A stretch of DNA of 64,000 nt from contig OZ038463.1 in NCBI GenBank assembly GCA_964036295.1, positions 27,763,069-27,827,068 on the forward strand, written 5' to 3'. Positions 33,149 through 45,205 of this stretch are shown here, piece after piece. The translations under genes were made by a program, and so were the position numbers. The number at the start of each line of letters is the position of its first letter. Position 1 is the first letter of the stretch. The notes beneath the pieces are model-generated. The model made no database searches and was not told the origin of the DNA. It saw nothing but the letters and a program-made list of their open reading frames with translations. This stretch comes from Plumapathes pennacea. Its lineage: Eukaryota > Cnidaria > Anthozoa > Antipatharia > Myriopathidae.

Positions 33149-34495
33149 TCAGCAGCACAAATTCCACTGCCAGTCCACTGATCCTTCATTGAAAAAGTAT
33201 TCTTTGAAGATCTCCCTGACCAACTTGGCATCATGTGATGCATTGTGGCCTGTGGGTGGAACTACAAGTGGTAGGAATGACTCTGCTCTGGAATCTTGAC
33301 GCCAGTTACCATGAATCACATTCCCATTTCCATCTTCTGAGTCAAGCAATCCTGTGGGGCAGTAGGTAGTCCTTGAGGAGCTCCTTCGCAGATAGTTGTG
33401 AAGAACAAGGGCTGCCATAACAAGAGATTGTATTGTGTCTGGCGGGAGTGGAATAATTGAACAAAACACACGCCATCTATTTGCGATGATTCCAAACAGA
33501 TTCTCTGACAGTCTTCTTGCTCGACTGTGTCTATAGTTGTAGACCCTCTTGTCCTCAGTCAGACCATTCTGTGGATAGGGCTTCATGTGTTTTTTCAATG
33601 CAAAGGTATCATCGCCAACAAATACATGGGGAACCTCAGTAGCCCCAAATGGTAGACATTTAGGCGGTGGAAGGGATATGGTTCCCTCGTCAATTACTTG
33701 GGAGAGGCCACACTTGTTCCACACTCCGCCATCAGATACCCTGCCATTGGTTCCAACGTCTGCATATATGCACTCATAGTCAGGCCCAGCAACAGCCATT
33801 AGTACAATGGAGTTGGTGTTCTTTTAGTTGTAGTAGTGGGATCCTGCATTAGGGGGTGGCTGCATAACAATATGCTTGCCATCTATGGCACCAAGACAAT
33901 TTGGATAATTCCACTTCTCTTCAAATCTTGCTGCTATGTCAAGCCATTCTTTGCTGGTTTCCGGAACTTTTAGATAATCCAGGCCAATGTGATCAAAGAT
34001 GGCTTTACAAACTTGCCTGACAATATACGATATGGCAGATACTGATATTCGAAACTGGAAGCACAAAGAGCAGTACGTTTCACCCGTAGCCAGAAATTGT
34101 ATAGTCAGTGTCAGTCTCTCTGCAGGTGCAATAACTTTATGCCCACCACGCGTGACTTGTTGAGGAGTAATGTGAGGTTCAATGGCAGTCAGAATAGTGG
34201 TAAAATCCTCATAAGACATGCGCATCATCTCTCGATATGCAGCGGTATCTTCAATCATCAACTCGTTCACGATGTTGTTGAAGTATCCCTTTTCGCTCCT
34301 TCTCCTGATCCAAGATCTCGTTTTTCCTCTGCGTGCACATTTATGTGTTTCAGAGTTATCAAAATCTTCCAGAAGGGCAACAATTGCGATGCACTTCCGC
34401 GCTTTCCATTGTCTGTAGGCTGCCACGTTGGATGCAAAGGGTTTTGGGTAAATATCGATCCCAGATCCCCTTGCGGCATGAGTTTCACGCAACAT
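33149..34495 (-). pseudogene. Harbinger transposase (HARBI1-like) with one nonsense codon
   Basis: One reading frame of about 448 codons from the ATG at 34495. The DDE nuclease is recognisable: LGAIDGKHIVMQ (first D), YADVGTNGRVSDGGVW (second D), VFVGDDTFALKKHMKPYP (third D region) and YRHSRARRLSENLFGIIANR (E region). A TAA at 33824-33826 interrupts the frame directly after GSHYYN; the frame stays open on both sides, so this is a single point nonsense change and not frame decay. The upstream part (LTIQFLATGETYCSLCFQFR) is the usual helix-turn-helix region. Without read-through the protein loses two of its catalytic acids. Confidence 0.85.
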
Positions 34496-34605
34496 AGCCC
34501 AACATGTTGCGATCGTTTGAACACCCTCGGCCAGCATCGCACAACATTCACTCAACAATGTTGGGCGATGTTGTGCCAACGTGTTGCGTTCGTTTGCACA
34601 GGCCT

Positions 34606-34878
34606 TAAGCTTCATCTTTAAAAAGTCACCTTGAGTGCAGGTGCTATCTCTAGTTTCTGTACCATTTTGTTGCGATGGAACATTTGCAAAGCAAAATGAA
34701 AACCCCCAGTGGTTTGTTTGTGGTGCACAAGACTGTTCAGCTGACAACCTCAGTTCATCTACATTTACATCTACATTTGTTTAGTCTGTAAAATCCTATG
34801 GATATCACACCAACTGTAAAATATAAAATAGTAAAATATTAAATCTAAAATGTAAGTATAAAATGTTATATCTAAGCA
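34606..34878 (-). mobile_element. 3' part of non-LTR retrotransposon (interrupted)
   Basis: Non-coding sequence with TACATC-type short repeats near 34757-34780, read as the 3' end of the - strand LINE whose coding part continues at 36165-37470 beyond the inserted hAT-like element. Confidence 0.45.
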
Positions 34879-36164
34879 CAGGGATCCATATTCGTAGTTG
34901 TATGGTCGTCCGAGACGACAAAAAAGCCGTGCGAACGAGTAAAATAACTCAAAAAGTGGTCCGTTTGACGAGTTAATTCAAATACAATTATTCTGCTGCA
35001 ACAGCTATTGTTCACATGAGGTAGTGTACCTGTGTTCTGAAAATTCTTTGTCTATTTGTAACTTACAGGAAAATGGCTAAAAATTTGCCAACTAGTTTCC
35101 CTTTGCTATAAAATCATAATTTTCGGGCGCCATCTTGAATGATGCGGTATTTTCCATTGAAATGATTGCGGGCTCAATTTTCATGTCGTCAACCGCTGGT
35201 ATATTTCTCTGACGTTGCACGTGTGACCTTCAGCTTACATATCAACAAGATGTGGAGATATGTTGAAGGTGTTTTGCCACCTCCATCTAAGAAGAAAAAA
35301 GCAGACGAAGCTTCCGAGAAACAACTGAAGTACCAGGAAGAACGAAAGCGTTCCTGCCTTCGTGGCAGACAAACAGGCCGTGGCTGAAGTTTGTAAATAC
35401 AGCATCGGCCGCCGCGTCCACACCGGAAACCTCTGCAACTAGGGGCGCTATGGTTTGCGAAATTTGCCAGTCGGCATCGAAATTAAGGAAAGCTATTGCC
35501 CAGAAGAATGTGTTTGTGGATGGTTGCCGTTTGTTTTGTTTTGAAACCATTAAAATTCATGAAACTTTGGGAAACCACATAAAGGCAACTGCGATTCTGG
35601 CAGCCAAATCAGAGACAGAAAAAACTCCCGCCTATGAAATGATCTGTTCATTAAATAAGGACACTCTGGAAAAGCTATCCAAGTTGTTTAGTACTTGTCA
35701 TGCATTGGCAGTACACAACAGGCCCTACTCAGACTACACATGGCAGTCCAAGCTGGATGAGGCCAAGGGTGTGAACCTAGGCAAAACTTACAGGATGGAT
35801 GAAAATGCAGCTGTAGACATGGGTGTGGTTGATTCAGCTTGTGATTTATCAGATGACTTGGACTATGACAGTGGAGTGGAAGATGCTAGTGATTTAGACA
35901 GTGACATAGAAGAAAGACAAGTTGAAAGAAAATTAACAAATTTTTGTAAATGAAAGTTGACTCTTTTGCTTGTGCATTGTTGTTAGATGCACTTTTTTGA
36001 TTCTGGGAATTAAACAACAAACGTTCCATTTAATTATACTGCCATTTGTTTTTGTTATAATTCTGCACTTTTGAATGGGCAAGTAAAATTTTGCCAGGGC
36101 CAGTATCTTATCTGGCATACTTGCCCGCCTGACGACCGTGAGAAAAAACGAATATGGGTCCCTG
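34879..36164 (+). mobile_element. hAT-like element inserted in LINE
   Basis: Inverted ends CAGGGATCCATATTCG and CGAATATGGGTCCCTG, with TAAGCA repeated on both flanks (34873-34878 and 36165-36170). The CAGGG end and the zinc-finger ORF inside suggest hAT. The 6-base match is shorter than the usual 8, so the superfamily is tentative. Confidence 0.6.
35250..35953 (+). pseudogene. TTF-type zinc-finger protein (ZNF862/KIAA1586-like N-terminus)
   Basis: Starts MWRYVEGVLPPPSKKKK and continues in another frame from about 35350 with WLKFVNTASAAAS, then MVCEICQSASKLRKAIAQKN and KIHETLGNHIKA. This is the BED/TTF-type zinc finger found at the N-terminus of hAT transposases and their domesticated relatives. 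The C-terminal 60 residues are acidic and end at 35953. The hAT catalytic and dimerisation domains are absent. One frameshift near 35350 breaks the frame. Confidence 0.6.
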
Positions 36165-37470
36165 TAAGCAAAATGGTTAGACAATCTATCTTTGAGGATA
36201 TTTAACGAGTTAGATAAAACTATTTCCTTGGGTAGGTTGTTCCATTCTTTCAATGTCCTAGTAAAAAAGGAGAACTTAAAAACATCCTTTGTTGATGTCG
36301 TAGTCTGGTGCTTAAATTGATGACTACCACGGGTCCTGGTTTCTTTGCTGGGGTTAAGGTACTGCTCTAAAGTAATATCCAGGAGTCCATGGTTCATCTT
36401 GTACATCATAATTAATTTAGCTTTATTCCTCATCGTTTCTAGAGTGTTCCAGTTCAGGTCTTGCAACATATTTGTCACGCTTGGTTTTCTCCCATAGCTC
36501 CCAGAACAAAAGTGGGCTGCTTTTCTTTGAACTCGTTCTACTGCATCAATGTCTTTTGTAGTGAGGGTCCCAAGCGGTAATGCATATTGGAGTTTGGGTC
36601 TTATGAGAGCTTTATACATGATCTCTTTTACTTCTTGGGGACAATTCTAAAGATTTCGTTGTATCATTCCAAGCACCTTTTTGGCCTTGCCTGTAATGTT
36701 GGAGATGTGGGGGGACCATCTCACTTTATGATCTAATAACACTCCTGGTATGGGTGTGAATCAACTTCTTCCAGTGGTATGCCACGGAACACGTATTCTC
36801 TTTTCGGTGGATCTCTTTTTGTTGAGATGCACATGATCTTACACTTTGAGGGGTTAAATTCCATTTGCCACTTCTGTTTCCACTTCTCTAGTTGGAGCAG
36901 GTCATCTTGAAGCTGGGTGAAATCTGTGTCGGTTGAGACTGGCATATAATAGGGCGTCCTCAGCAAACACTCAAACAGAAGGATTTAGGCTGTCGGGCTG
37001 GTCGTTGATATATATTAAAAAATAATAAGGGTCCCAGTACTGTACCTTGGGGGACACCAGATATTATAACTGTGGGACAGGATGTTGCTCTTTGTGGGCA
37101 ACTATGTACTTGACTGTGTTGCGTAAGAAACGATTTGAACCAGTCAAACAGTGAACCGTGTATTCCATATACTGCAGTTTTTCAATAGGCAGTGGTGTGG
37201 GACTCAAGAACTGCTGTGTGGACTGTTTTTAGTTTTATGTTTGATGGCATTTGTAATATCGTGGATGGTAAGAATGAGTTGGGTATCTGTCGATCTTTTT
37301 GCTCTGAAACCATGTTGACAGTCTGTGAGGACGCCATGCTCTTTAAGGTGTTTCATGACATAGCTGTGAATGATATGTTCAAATATTTTGCATGCAATAC
37401 AGGTCAGAGATATTGATCTGTAATTTGATTGGTCTGATTTTTCACCTTTATAATTATATTCCACATACAT
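36165..37470 (-). pseudogene. Degraded LINE reverse transcriptase (Jockey/CR1-like)
   Basis: Three out-of-frame pieces on the - strand in the right order: 37204-37470 (NYRSISLTCIACKIFEHIIH, CQHGFRAKRSTDTQL: RT fingers), about 36970-37200 (degenerate, with a damaged F-A-D-D box) and 36733-36966 (WQMEFNPSKCKIMCISTKRD: thumb), then 35933-36619 (ALIRPKLQYALPLGTL..IDAVERVQRKAAHF: C-terminal domain). It is 5' truncated and split by the hAT-like element. Confidence 0.75.
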
Positions 37471-38488
37471 TTGCTTCTTTCCACTGATTAGGTACAGTTC
37501 CAGTGTTTACTGATTCTTGATATATGTGACCCCTCACGCAAAAACATACACTAACGCTTTTCCGTTAGTACCCGTTTAACGGAATACAGAGTCGTTGAAT
37601 GGTTTGAGAAAGCGTTAATTAAGATTATTATCCGTTTAACGGTCTTGCGAAAGCGTTAACATCCAAGACACAAACCGTTAAACAATTTCACAGATTGTTA
37701 AGGCCGTTTGACCGGGCCATTTAATAACTCTGGCAAAGCATTAGTCTGGTGAGTTGAACCGTTTATTGAACGCTATCCGACTTGTCGGATTTCACGCCGG
37801 TTCATGCATGTGTTATCCATGCATGTGTCACAATGTTTTTGCCGATGTCGATGTTTATACAGTAGCATTCCTGGAGCTTGCATTGTGCATTTGTCTTGGA
37901 ATGTTTACAGTTTTCATTCCCTAATATCACCACAATCCGTTGGATTTCATGCCAGCCGTTTGTGTGTCATTCTTCACTGAACGATCAGTGTAGACTTGTT
38001 AATGTTTTTGCCGAAGTGAATTTCACGCACCATTGTTTACACAGTTGCAATTGTCATGTATTCGTTCAAGCGGTTCGATGAGAAATTTAGTTGATAATAA
38101 CTCAGCATCGAGTACAATACTTTAGCAATCAGGAATTCACCGAAAGAACTGGGCCATACACCAACTCAACTCTTGCATTTATTGCTAGCCTTTTATTACT
38201 ACAGTATCATACAACAATTAAACGGAGCGGTCTGCATTGCTGTGATTCCTGGAATCGAAAAACTTGAAAGAGCAGCACTTGGCGTTAATCTTTGCCTTGC
38301 ATTTTTTCCAACAGCTTTGCTCATCCTCGCCATCTTCCAAAGGGAACTGGGTGTACAGGAGGGCTATAATGAAGCAAATTAAAAGGCATTAGACGAGGAA
38401 GGCAATTTGACTTTGGCTTGAGCGCTTCCATTCAAAAGTTTATTGTTTACAATCACACTTGGTCGTCCGCGCAGCTGATAATGAACTA
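37471..38488. other. Unassigned; cluster of CCGTTAA/TTAACGG words
   Basis: Between 37555 and 37715 the word CGTTTAACGG or its complement recurs many times in both orientations, possibly a decayed foldback element. No gene is supported. Confidence 0.35.
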
Positions 38489-39031
38489 TTAAGGTGATTC
38501 CATCGAAAAAAAGAAATAGTAATTGAATTTTCTTAAAACTTTGCACAATTATTAATTACTTCTAGTACATTAAAAAAATAAAATAAAAATAGGGGGTCAC
38601 CATGAAATAATAGGCAATTTGATCATCTACATGCTTACACTGAAACGCCTAAAAACATATTGTAATAGTGATTCAATGATAGTATTTCAAAATTGAGTAA
38701 AGAATTTTTGTTTAAATTTGGATATATCATGGGGAGTCGTATTTTCTTAAAATACATGAAATAAAAAAGGGGGGTCACCATGCTCATTTTTGCGCAATTA
38801 TCCAGGAAAGAGCGAATTCACTTCAAAATACGTCTTTCCGAGAGGGGACTGGGGCGAGTTTCAACTTTAAAGGTGGCTGCTTCCACAAGGAACGACAAAA
38901 AATAAAACTTATTTGCATAACGAGTATAAAGAACTTTCGATCTTGAAGTTTCGGTGGTTCTTAATGTCCACCATCTCAAAAGTGTTGTGCGCACTAAAGA
39001 TGCGCAATGCAAAACTAGGGAATCACCTTAA
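38489..39031. mobile_element. MITE with TTAAGGTGATTCC ends
   Basis: Begins TTAAGGTGATTCC and ends GGAATCACCTTAA; the interior repeats GGGGGTCACCATG twice (38594, 38770). About 543 bp, non-coding. Confidence 0.65.
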
Positions 39032-39301
39032 AATGCAAATTGTTTAGTCAGTCAACCGTTCACTGAACATCTTGCAGGGATTTAACATCAATATTCAATT
39101 ACATCAAAGATTACGATTGCAATTCTTGAAACTTGATTCTTTATACATGGATCACTTGCTACAGAGACTGCTCGTAGTCAGGGGCGGATCGACTTTGATC
39201 GGATTGAATATTTGGGCTGGGAAGAGGTGCAAACGAATGGTATCATACCTCTTAAGGAGAACAGTTTTGTGGCATTCAGCTGAGCCTTGCGATGTGTGCC
39301 A

Positions 39302-39783
39302 TCAGTGTTGCAGCTGGCAAGGTCTTCTGGTATGAAGAAGTATTTTAACAGCTTCACAGCACATCGGTCTCTTGCTTTCTCCATCTGGAGGGTGTTTCAA
39401 ACTACTCCAGCTCTCCGGGGCGTCACGTAATCGCGTACAAGCCTGGATATTTGCCAGAATAACCAGATCCAATTCATTACTTGTTAGTTCCAATGCGTTA
39501 TTTAAATTAGATATTGCAGTTTCCTGGCTTATCTGCTGGGAGCAAGATCCGCCTGCAGGACCAAGGGCACATCCATCTCTAAAGAATACATGAATTTTAT
39601 TGGTTTTCAAGGCAGCTAATTGTTTTTCCATGCCAATAGCTCTGATAATTAGCGCTCCAATACCGGGCTTAGGATTTTCACCAGGACTCAGGATTTTGTT
39701 CACATCTTCTTTGGTGAAGACACAGGAGAAATCTTTACTTCGTGCGAAGGGAGAGGTACAAGCGACGTCAAAGTTTACGAGTG
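39302..39783 (-). pseudogene. Unidentified coding fragment, probably TE-derived
   Basis: An open - strand frame of about 160 aa: ARSKDFSCVFTKEDVNKILS, PKPGIGALIIRAIGMEKQLA, SNLNNALELTSNELDLVILA, NIQACTRLRD. Composition and length look coding, but there is no start, the frame stops at 39302, and I cannot name the family. It lies next to DIRS debris. Confidence 0.4.
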
Positions 39784-40000
39784 TTTAGAGTTGAGTAAAT
39801 ACGGCAAGTCAAACCTGAGCGATGAAAGAGATGAGAGAGGAAGAGCCAGCGGTCCTTCACGAGGATGGAAGGATGGACAATCCCACTGCTGTCACCATGT
39901 TATAAGTCATAAACTCTTTAATGATGAGTGTTTGTTTATATGCCATCACAACGTGGTCAACAACAGAAAACTACACCGAAGCATGCTGGGTAGTGTTATA

Positions 40001-40662
40001 CTAGTTCCAGTCCATAACAGTAACAGGGCATAAGGGTGAGCCCAGGATCTTGGGAAGGAGGATGCTAACTACCCTGTCCCGGAATTGTATGGTTTTGCTC
40101 CATCTTATGGTAAGAAGGACGCCCCAAGGGTGGAATTTAAAGTCGGCTTTGGTGAAATGCTTAGTAGGGTTAAAGTGTTTAGTGGAAGTAGGCAGCAGGT
40201 GTGATTTGCGGAATGGGCCGAAAAAGGCAACTAAGCAGGTAGCCCAGAAAGATGCATCAAAGCTTGAAAGCGTATTGAGCTTCGAGTGAATTAGTCGGAG
40301 CAATGGAAGTGTGATGGGTAGCTTCTGGTTAGGTGGTTGACCTTTCACGCGTTTAATGCCGGTTATGAGATTTAATTGGCCAATTATCTAGCAGGGAGTT
40401 AGGAAACCCAAACTCTTTGTGGAGGATGCCCACAATGTTTATGTAGCTCTTTATAGTGGGCACTTTGAGTGTTCGGGCCAGGAAGGCAACATACTGCAGT
40501 AGATGCGTTTGCTGCAGAGGCACCGGCTCAAAGCCCATCAGCAGACAGAAGCGGAGGAAGGTGTCTGTGTGTCTTGTATGTTGCTTTGGTGCTGTCTGCA
40601 AATGTCTGTGTTCTGTAGTAGGCGATTTTCTGTTGCAGTTCTGAAACCAACACCTGGGTGCG
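40001..40662 (-). pseudogene. DIRS-like tyrosine recombinase, truncated
   Basis: Two - strand frames offset by a frameshift near 40350. The first has the core-binding domain (DTFLRFCLLMGFEPVPLQQT, YVAFLARTLKVPTIKSYI). The second has the start of the catalytic domain with the box I arginine (FFGPFRKSHLLP). The later HxxR and tyrosine boxes are missing because the homology stops near 40010. The 5' part continues across the BEL/Pao insertion at 46672. Confidence 0.7.
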
Positions 40663-41093
40663 TGTCGCAGAAACTCTATTCGCGCTCAAAAGTTTCTACT
40701 CGCTGCTGGTCCGCACGACAAAGGACTGTATCTTTCACTTGCTTTATTAGTTCCCAACCCAGTTACACATTCTTCGCTACTGCACTCTTCACAACAATCA
40801 TACTGGGCATCTGCCCTTGTCCTAAAACGGCCCTCTATTTATATGGTCTAAGCCTGCGTAGTTCTACAGTACAAATTCCGTAGCTTTAGTAATTCTACTG
40901 GCTAAAATCCTCTTGTAATTACTGACTAAAGTCCTCATGTAATTTTCCCTCGACTGTAGTTTTACTGTAGTGTGGAAGCATCTGAAATCTAATACTGGGG
41001 AACATAGTCTTTTAATAACAACCGGAACTTCGTGACTGAATCTATAACTAAACCAATTAGCTAAATCAATAACATTCATGGGTTTTCCCGACA
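40663..41093 (-). repeat. 3' LTR of BEL/Pao element
   Basis: 431-bp direct repeat, partner of 46241-46671; both end TG..CA. Confidence 0.9.
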
Positions 41094-41183
41094 CTCTCCC
41101 CCCCTTGACTCGCCTACGAGTCAAGCATGCTCCTAGTTTTCCAACCCGAGTCTATGGCTGCAGCTCGCTTTGGAACTCTCCTT

Positions 41184-42382
41184 TCAGACGTTGAGGTTTT
41201 TGTTGATTGAGGCTCCTGTGCCGCTGCACTTTCGCATGCACTCGACCTCAAGAGGGTACAACAGCTGAACTGGTCTGCTGATGCGCGCGGGTTTTCCTTT
41301 TGAAAGGACTCTGACGTTTGCTCCTCTCACCACCTCGTCCTTGCCTTTCACCAGACTCTCTACTACAGCTAACTTCCAACTTCCTCTCTTCCTCCCTTCC
41401 TCACACACTGTCACTACATCTCCCTCCTTCACTCTTCCTTCTGTACTCTTTGATTTCCCTTATGGAACTCTCTCAAATCTGCCAAGTACTCCTTGTGCCA
41501 TCTTTTCCAAAAGTGCGCTAACTTCTTTGACAAATAGACAAACCTTTTGTCTATCCTTCCCTGATCTTCCTCATCTATGTACTCACCTGGATTGCATGAC
41601 TTGATCCGCCTTCCATAGATAAGGTGTGAGGGAGTTAGTGCTTCCTCGTCTAACTCTTCATACTCGTACGTTAGTGGCCTAGAGTTTAAGGTGCCTTCTA
41701 CCTCAACCAAGACTGTTAGTAGCTCATCGAAGGTTAGCCTGGCATTACCTAAAACCTTTTTAAGACACCTCTTAGCGCTACCTACCATTCTCTCAAAGAA
41801 CCCACCCCACCAAGGTGCTCTCTCTAGATTAAATTTCCAAGTGATTCTATTCACTTCCAAAGCTGTTCTCACCTCCGGATGGTCGTACAGCTCTTTCAAG
41901 GTCTTAGCTGTTGCCTTGAAAGTTTTGGCGTTGTCAGAGATCATGAGGTTCGGCGTTCCTCTCCTTGCTGTGAACTTGCGTAAGCATCTTAAGAATGCTG
42001 GTGCCGTCAAATCTACCAGAAGATCTAAATGTACCGCTGGTGTCATGCAACATGAAAACAACGCTATGTAAACTTTGTTCATGCTGTCGTTCGTCCCTTT
42101 AGTGAAAAGGGGACCAGCGAAATCTACACCTACCTTTGAAAACGGTGCTGCTTCTCTTACCCTGAAGTCCGGTAGCGCAGCTACGGGTGGACTTCTGTAT
42201 GGTTTCCCTTCCAGTCGTTTGCATGTTACACAACTGCCGAGCACTCTCTTCACCATCTGTCTTCCCTTTGGTACCCAATACCTAGCTCGTAACTCTGCGA
42301 GCGTCGCTCTAACCCCGCAGTGGTGTACCTTCTCGTGGCAATCCCTCACGATCATTTCTGTTAACTTGTGCTCTTTCGGCAA
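41184..42382 (-). pseudogene. BEL/Pao integrase and DUF5641 tail
   Basis: 41429-42382: zinc finger CHEKVHHCGVRATLAELRAR..CVTCKR, then DDE core VGVDFAGPLF, ISDNAKTFKATA and the E region PWWGGFFERMVGSAKR. 41184-41432 in another frame is the DUF5641 tail (VVTVCEEGRKRGSWKLAVVE). Confidence 0.85.
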
Positions 42383-42395
42383 TAAAATCGGATTT

Positions 42396-44130
42396 TTAGC
42401 GCTTACCTCTAAGTCCGAGTTTCCCAGCCTTCCCCCACATCGTAAAAATTCCGTCCTCCACTATTCCCAGACTATTTCCCAGCTGACTGAAATTTGACTG
42501 CTGCTTCACGCCCAGCTGAGCTGACTTAATCCATACTCTTTCTGCCACTAACAATTCTTCGACCTCCAACCGTCCCGAGTGTCTCGCTTCCCCCTTACAA
42601 CTCACCTTGGAGTTGTAAACAAACCGCATGACCCATGCCGTCACTCTGAACAGCCGCTCGGACTTGTTGTGCCGTTCCAAGTCGATTGCTGCACTGACGT
42701 CTGGTGGTCTGTTTACGCTGGTCATCAACGCCGTGGACTTCTTTTCCTCCTCTGCTGCTTCAGGAGGTTTTGTGATCTCGCCAAGGACTGGCCATCCCGA
42801 TCGGGGCCCAGAAAGCCACTTGGGCCCTTCCCACCAAATCTGACTATCCCTGAGTTTAGTTGCCAGTACCCCCCTAGATCCTAAATCCGCAGGGTTCTCC
42901 TCACCCGGGCAATGTCCCCACTCTTCCTTTTCAGTTAGAGTTAGGATTTCGTTTACCCTGTGTTTTACAAATTGCTTCCATTCACCCCTGTTCTGAATCC
43001 AACAGATAGCCGTCTTACTATCTAACCAGTATCTGGTTTCACTCACCTTTACCTGGGATTTCAACGCCTTCTTGATTGTGTCCATCAGTTGTGCTAGTAT
43101 TCTCGTGGACATCAGCTCTAACCGTGGAATTGTCAGCTCTCAGCGGCGCTACACGAGTCTTGGCTGCCAACAGTTTTGCGCGCACTCCGACCCTGGTTCT
43201 GTAAACCATGTAGATTGCAGCGCAATAGGCTTTGGTGCTTGCATCACCAAATCCGTGTAACTGATACTCAAGCACTTCCTCGCGTGGATTCTCGTAGATG
43301 CATCTATCTACCACGATCTCTTTAGCTCTAGCCAAACTCGCGATCCAGTCGTCCCATTCCTGTTTTAACTCGCCCTGGATTTCCTCGTCCCAGTCTAATT
43401 TAATACCGCACAACTTCTGAAAGAGCATCTTCATACTTACGGATACGGGGCAAATTATACCGAGGGGATCGAATAGCCCAGCTACCAAACTCAACACATT
43501 TCGCTTAGTGGGTTGCATGCTTCCTGCTCTGTCGACCATCTTCTCGAAACTAATCTGGATTGTATCCCTTTGTGGGTTCCATGGTACCCCTAAGACTCCT
43601 TGACAACCTGGATTCACCTCTGTCTTTAATGTTGACTTAGCAAAGGTTTCTTCACTGTCTGTGATGCGTTTGTGACCATCGACGTTGGCCTCTTCTCTCG
43701 CGATGAGTGTTCTCAGTGTTTCGTCGTTGGTTTTCCATTTCCGTAGCCTAAACCCGCCACTAGCCATTCTCTGCTTGGTCTTCTGGTACAGTTCGTGACA
43801 TTCGCTTGTGTTACTTCCGCCCGACACAAGGTCGTCTACGTAGAAGCTTTCCATCATCTTCTTCACGAACTCCGGGTCCATCTCTTTGTACTTCGAGATG
43901 TGATGCCTCAGCGTGGCATTCAACAGGAACGGAGATGCTTTCAGCCCAAACACGACTCGACTGAAGCGGTACACAGCTATCTGTGAATCAGGTTTGTGTA
44001 CATCTTCCAACCACAAAAATCTGAGACAATCTCTGTCGGCTTTGTCTACCTCCACATTCAAGAACGCCTTCTCTATGTCGCCTATTAACACTACTCGCTT
44101 TTCCCTGAACCTTACCAAGATGTCGAACAA
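42396..44130 (-). pseudogene. BEL/Pao reverse transcriptase and RNase H region
   Basis: 43039-44130 holds RT boxes VLIGDIEKAFLNVEVDKADR, FGLKASPFLLNATLRHHI and the catalytic FYVDDLVSG. 42396-43112 continues in another frame with YWLDSKTAICWIQNRGEWKQ (RNase H-like) and ENPADLGSRG. Confidence 0.8.
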
Positions 44131-45185
44131 CGGGATTTAGAGACGGTCCAACATGCAGACAATCGTTTAGCGACGTACCCTTCTTACCTTCACTGGACGA
44201 TGCGTCGTAAACAATTCTAAGTTTTGTCGTACTTGCCTCTCTGCGGATAACAGCTAGATGCAGGATGTAGTGTGCTTTCTCTTCCTTCTCTAATTCGGCA
44301 ACCCTTTCTATAATTCCTGAGGCTAGCTGTTCCTTAATCACGGCATTGTACTCATCTAAAACTCCCGGTTCTTTCTTGAGTTTTCTTACCTGACTCCTCA
44401 TGCGTGACAGGCTGTTGTCATAGTTGCTTGGCAGGCGATTGTGACCTGCTTTCCAGGGCAGCTTGACTGAGTATCTCTGGCTGTTAAACCTGATGTTGTC
44501 TACGAACTCTTCGTGTACCTCGTTACTCTCTTGTATCCCTAACGTTTCTAAGTCCCACAATCTCCCAACAGCACTCTCTAAACTTTGCCTATCTGAGGTT
44601 ACGCTGTCCTGCGCTACAAAATTGACTGACACTCGACGCTCTTCGCACTCCGTCTCACGTCCCTTCAAAGGTCCCGACAACACCCAACTGAGCTCAGTTT
44701 CGACTGCCACAGGTTCCTCGACCTCCCCCCGTATTGTCCTCCCCTTCTGAAAGTTCCACAAATAGTCTGCTCCGATAAGCAGATCTACCTCTAACTCTTC
44801 TTTAGACTGGCAAACATCAGAGAACCAAAGATCCCGCAAAATGCGAGAAGTCGCGTTTGACTACCTCTATGTGCTCGTTACTTATGCATGATATTTCCGG
44901 CACGACATAAGCCTTGACCTTAAGCACATTGCCGCCTTGTAGAGGTTTTACGTCAAACTGCACGACATCCCGCAACCCGGATTGTTTGGCCCTCTGACTG
45001 AAGGTACTTAGACTTAGCCACTCCCTTCTTACAACCTCTATACCACATTCACTAATGGCTCTGTTGGTAATGAACGACCGGTGACTTCCCGAATCAAACA
45101 ATACTCTTACCCTCCCTCGTCCCTTCCCCTCTACTAGGGCTTGGGCGGTTTGAAGGGCTATTCTACTTCCCGTCCCAACGAGCAA
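43988..45185 (-). pseudogene. BEL/Pao protease and pol N-terminus
   Basis: 44817-45185 encodes the DUF1758 aspartic protease (VRVLFDSGSHRSFITNRAIS). A frameshift leads to 43988-44839, with LLIGADYLWNF and WVLSGPLKG, then the pol region LRIVYDASSSEGKKGTSLND typical of Pao RT. Confidence 0.75.
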
Positions 45186-45205
45186 GCTACTTGGGGCTTA
45201 ATTCA

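Larger units (their letters stand above)
31033..34605. mobile_element. PIF/Harbinger transposon with both terminal repeats
   Basis: The termini are AGGCCTGTGCAAACGAA and its complement, extended inward by GCAACATGTTGGCACAAC-type sequence. TAA flanks both sides (31030-31032 and 34606-34608). The element carries the two genes usual for the superfamily, converging: a MADF-type DNA-binding protein (+) and a DDE transposase (-). The total is 3573 bp. The transposase carries one stop codon. Confidence 0.9.

Noticed and set aside
34496-34747. N-terminal extension of the Harbinger transposase
   Set aside because: It runs through the terminal inverted repeat and out of the element, so it cannot be part of the protein.
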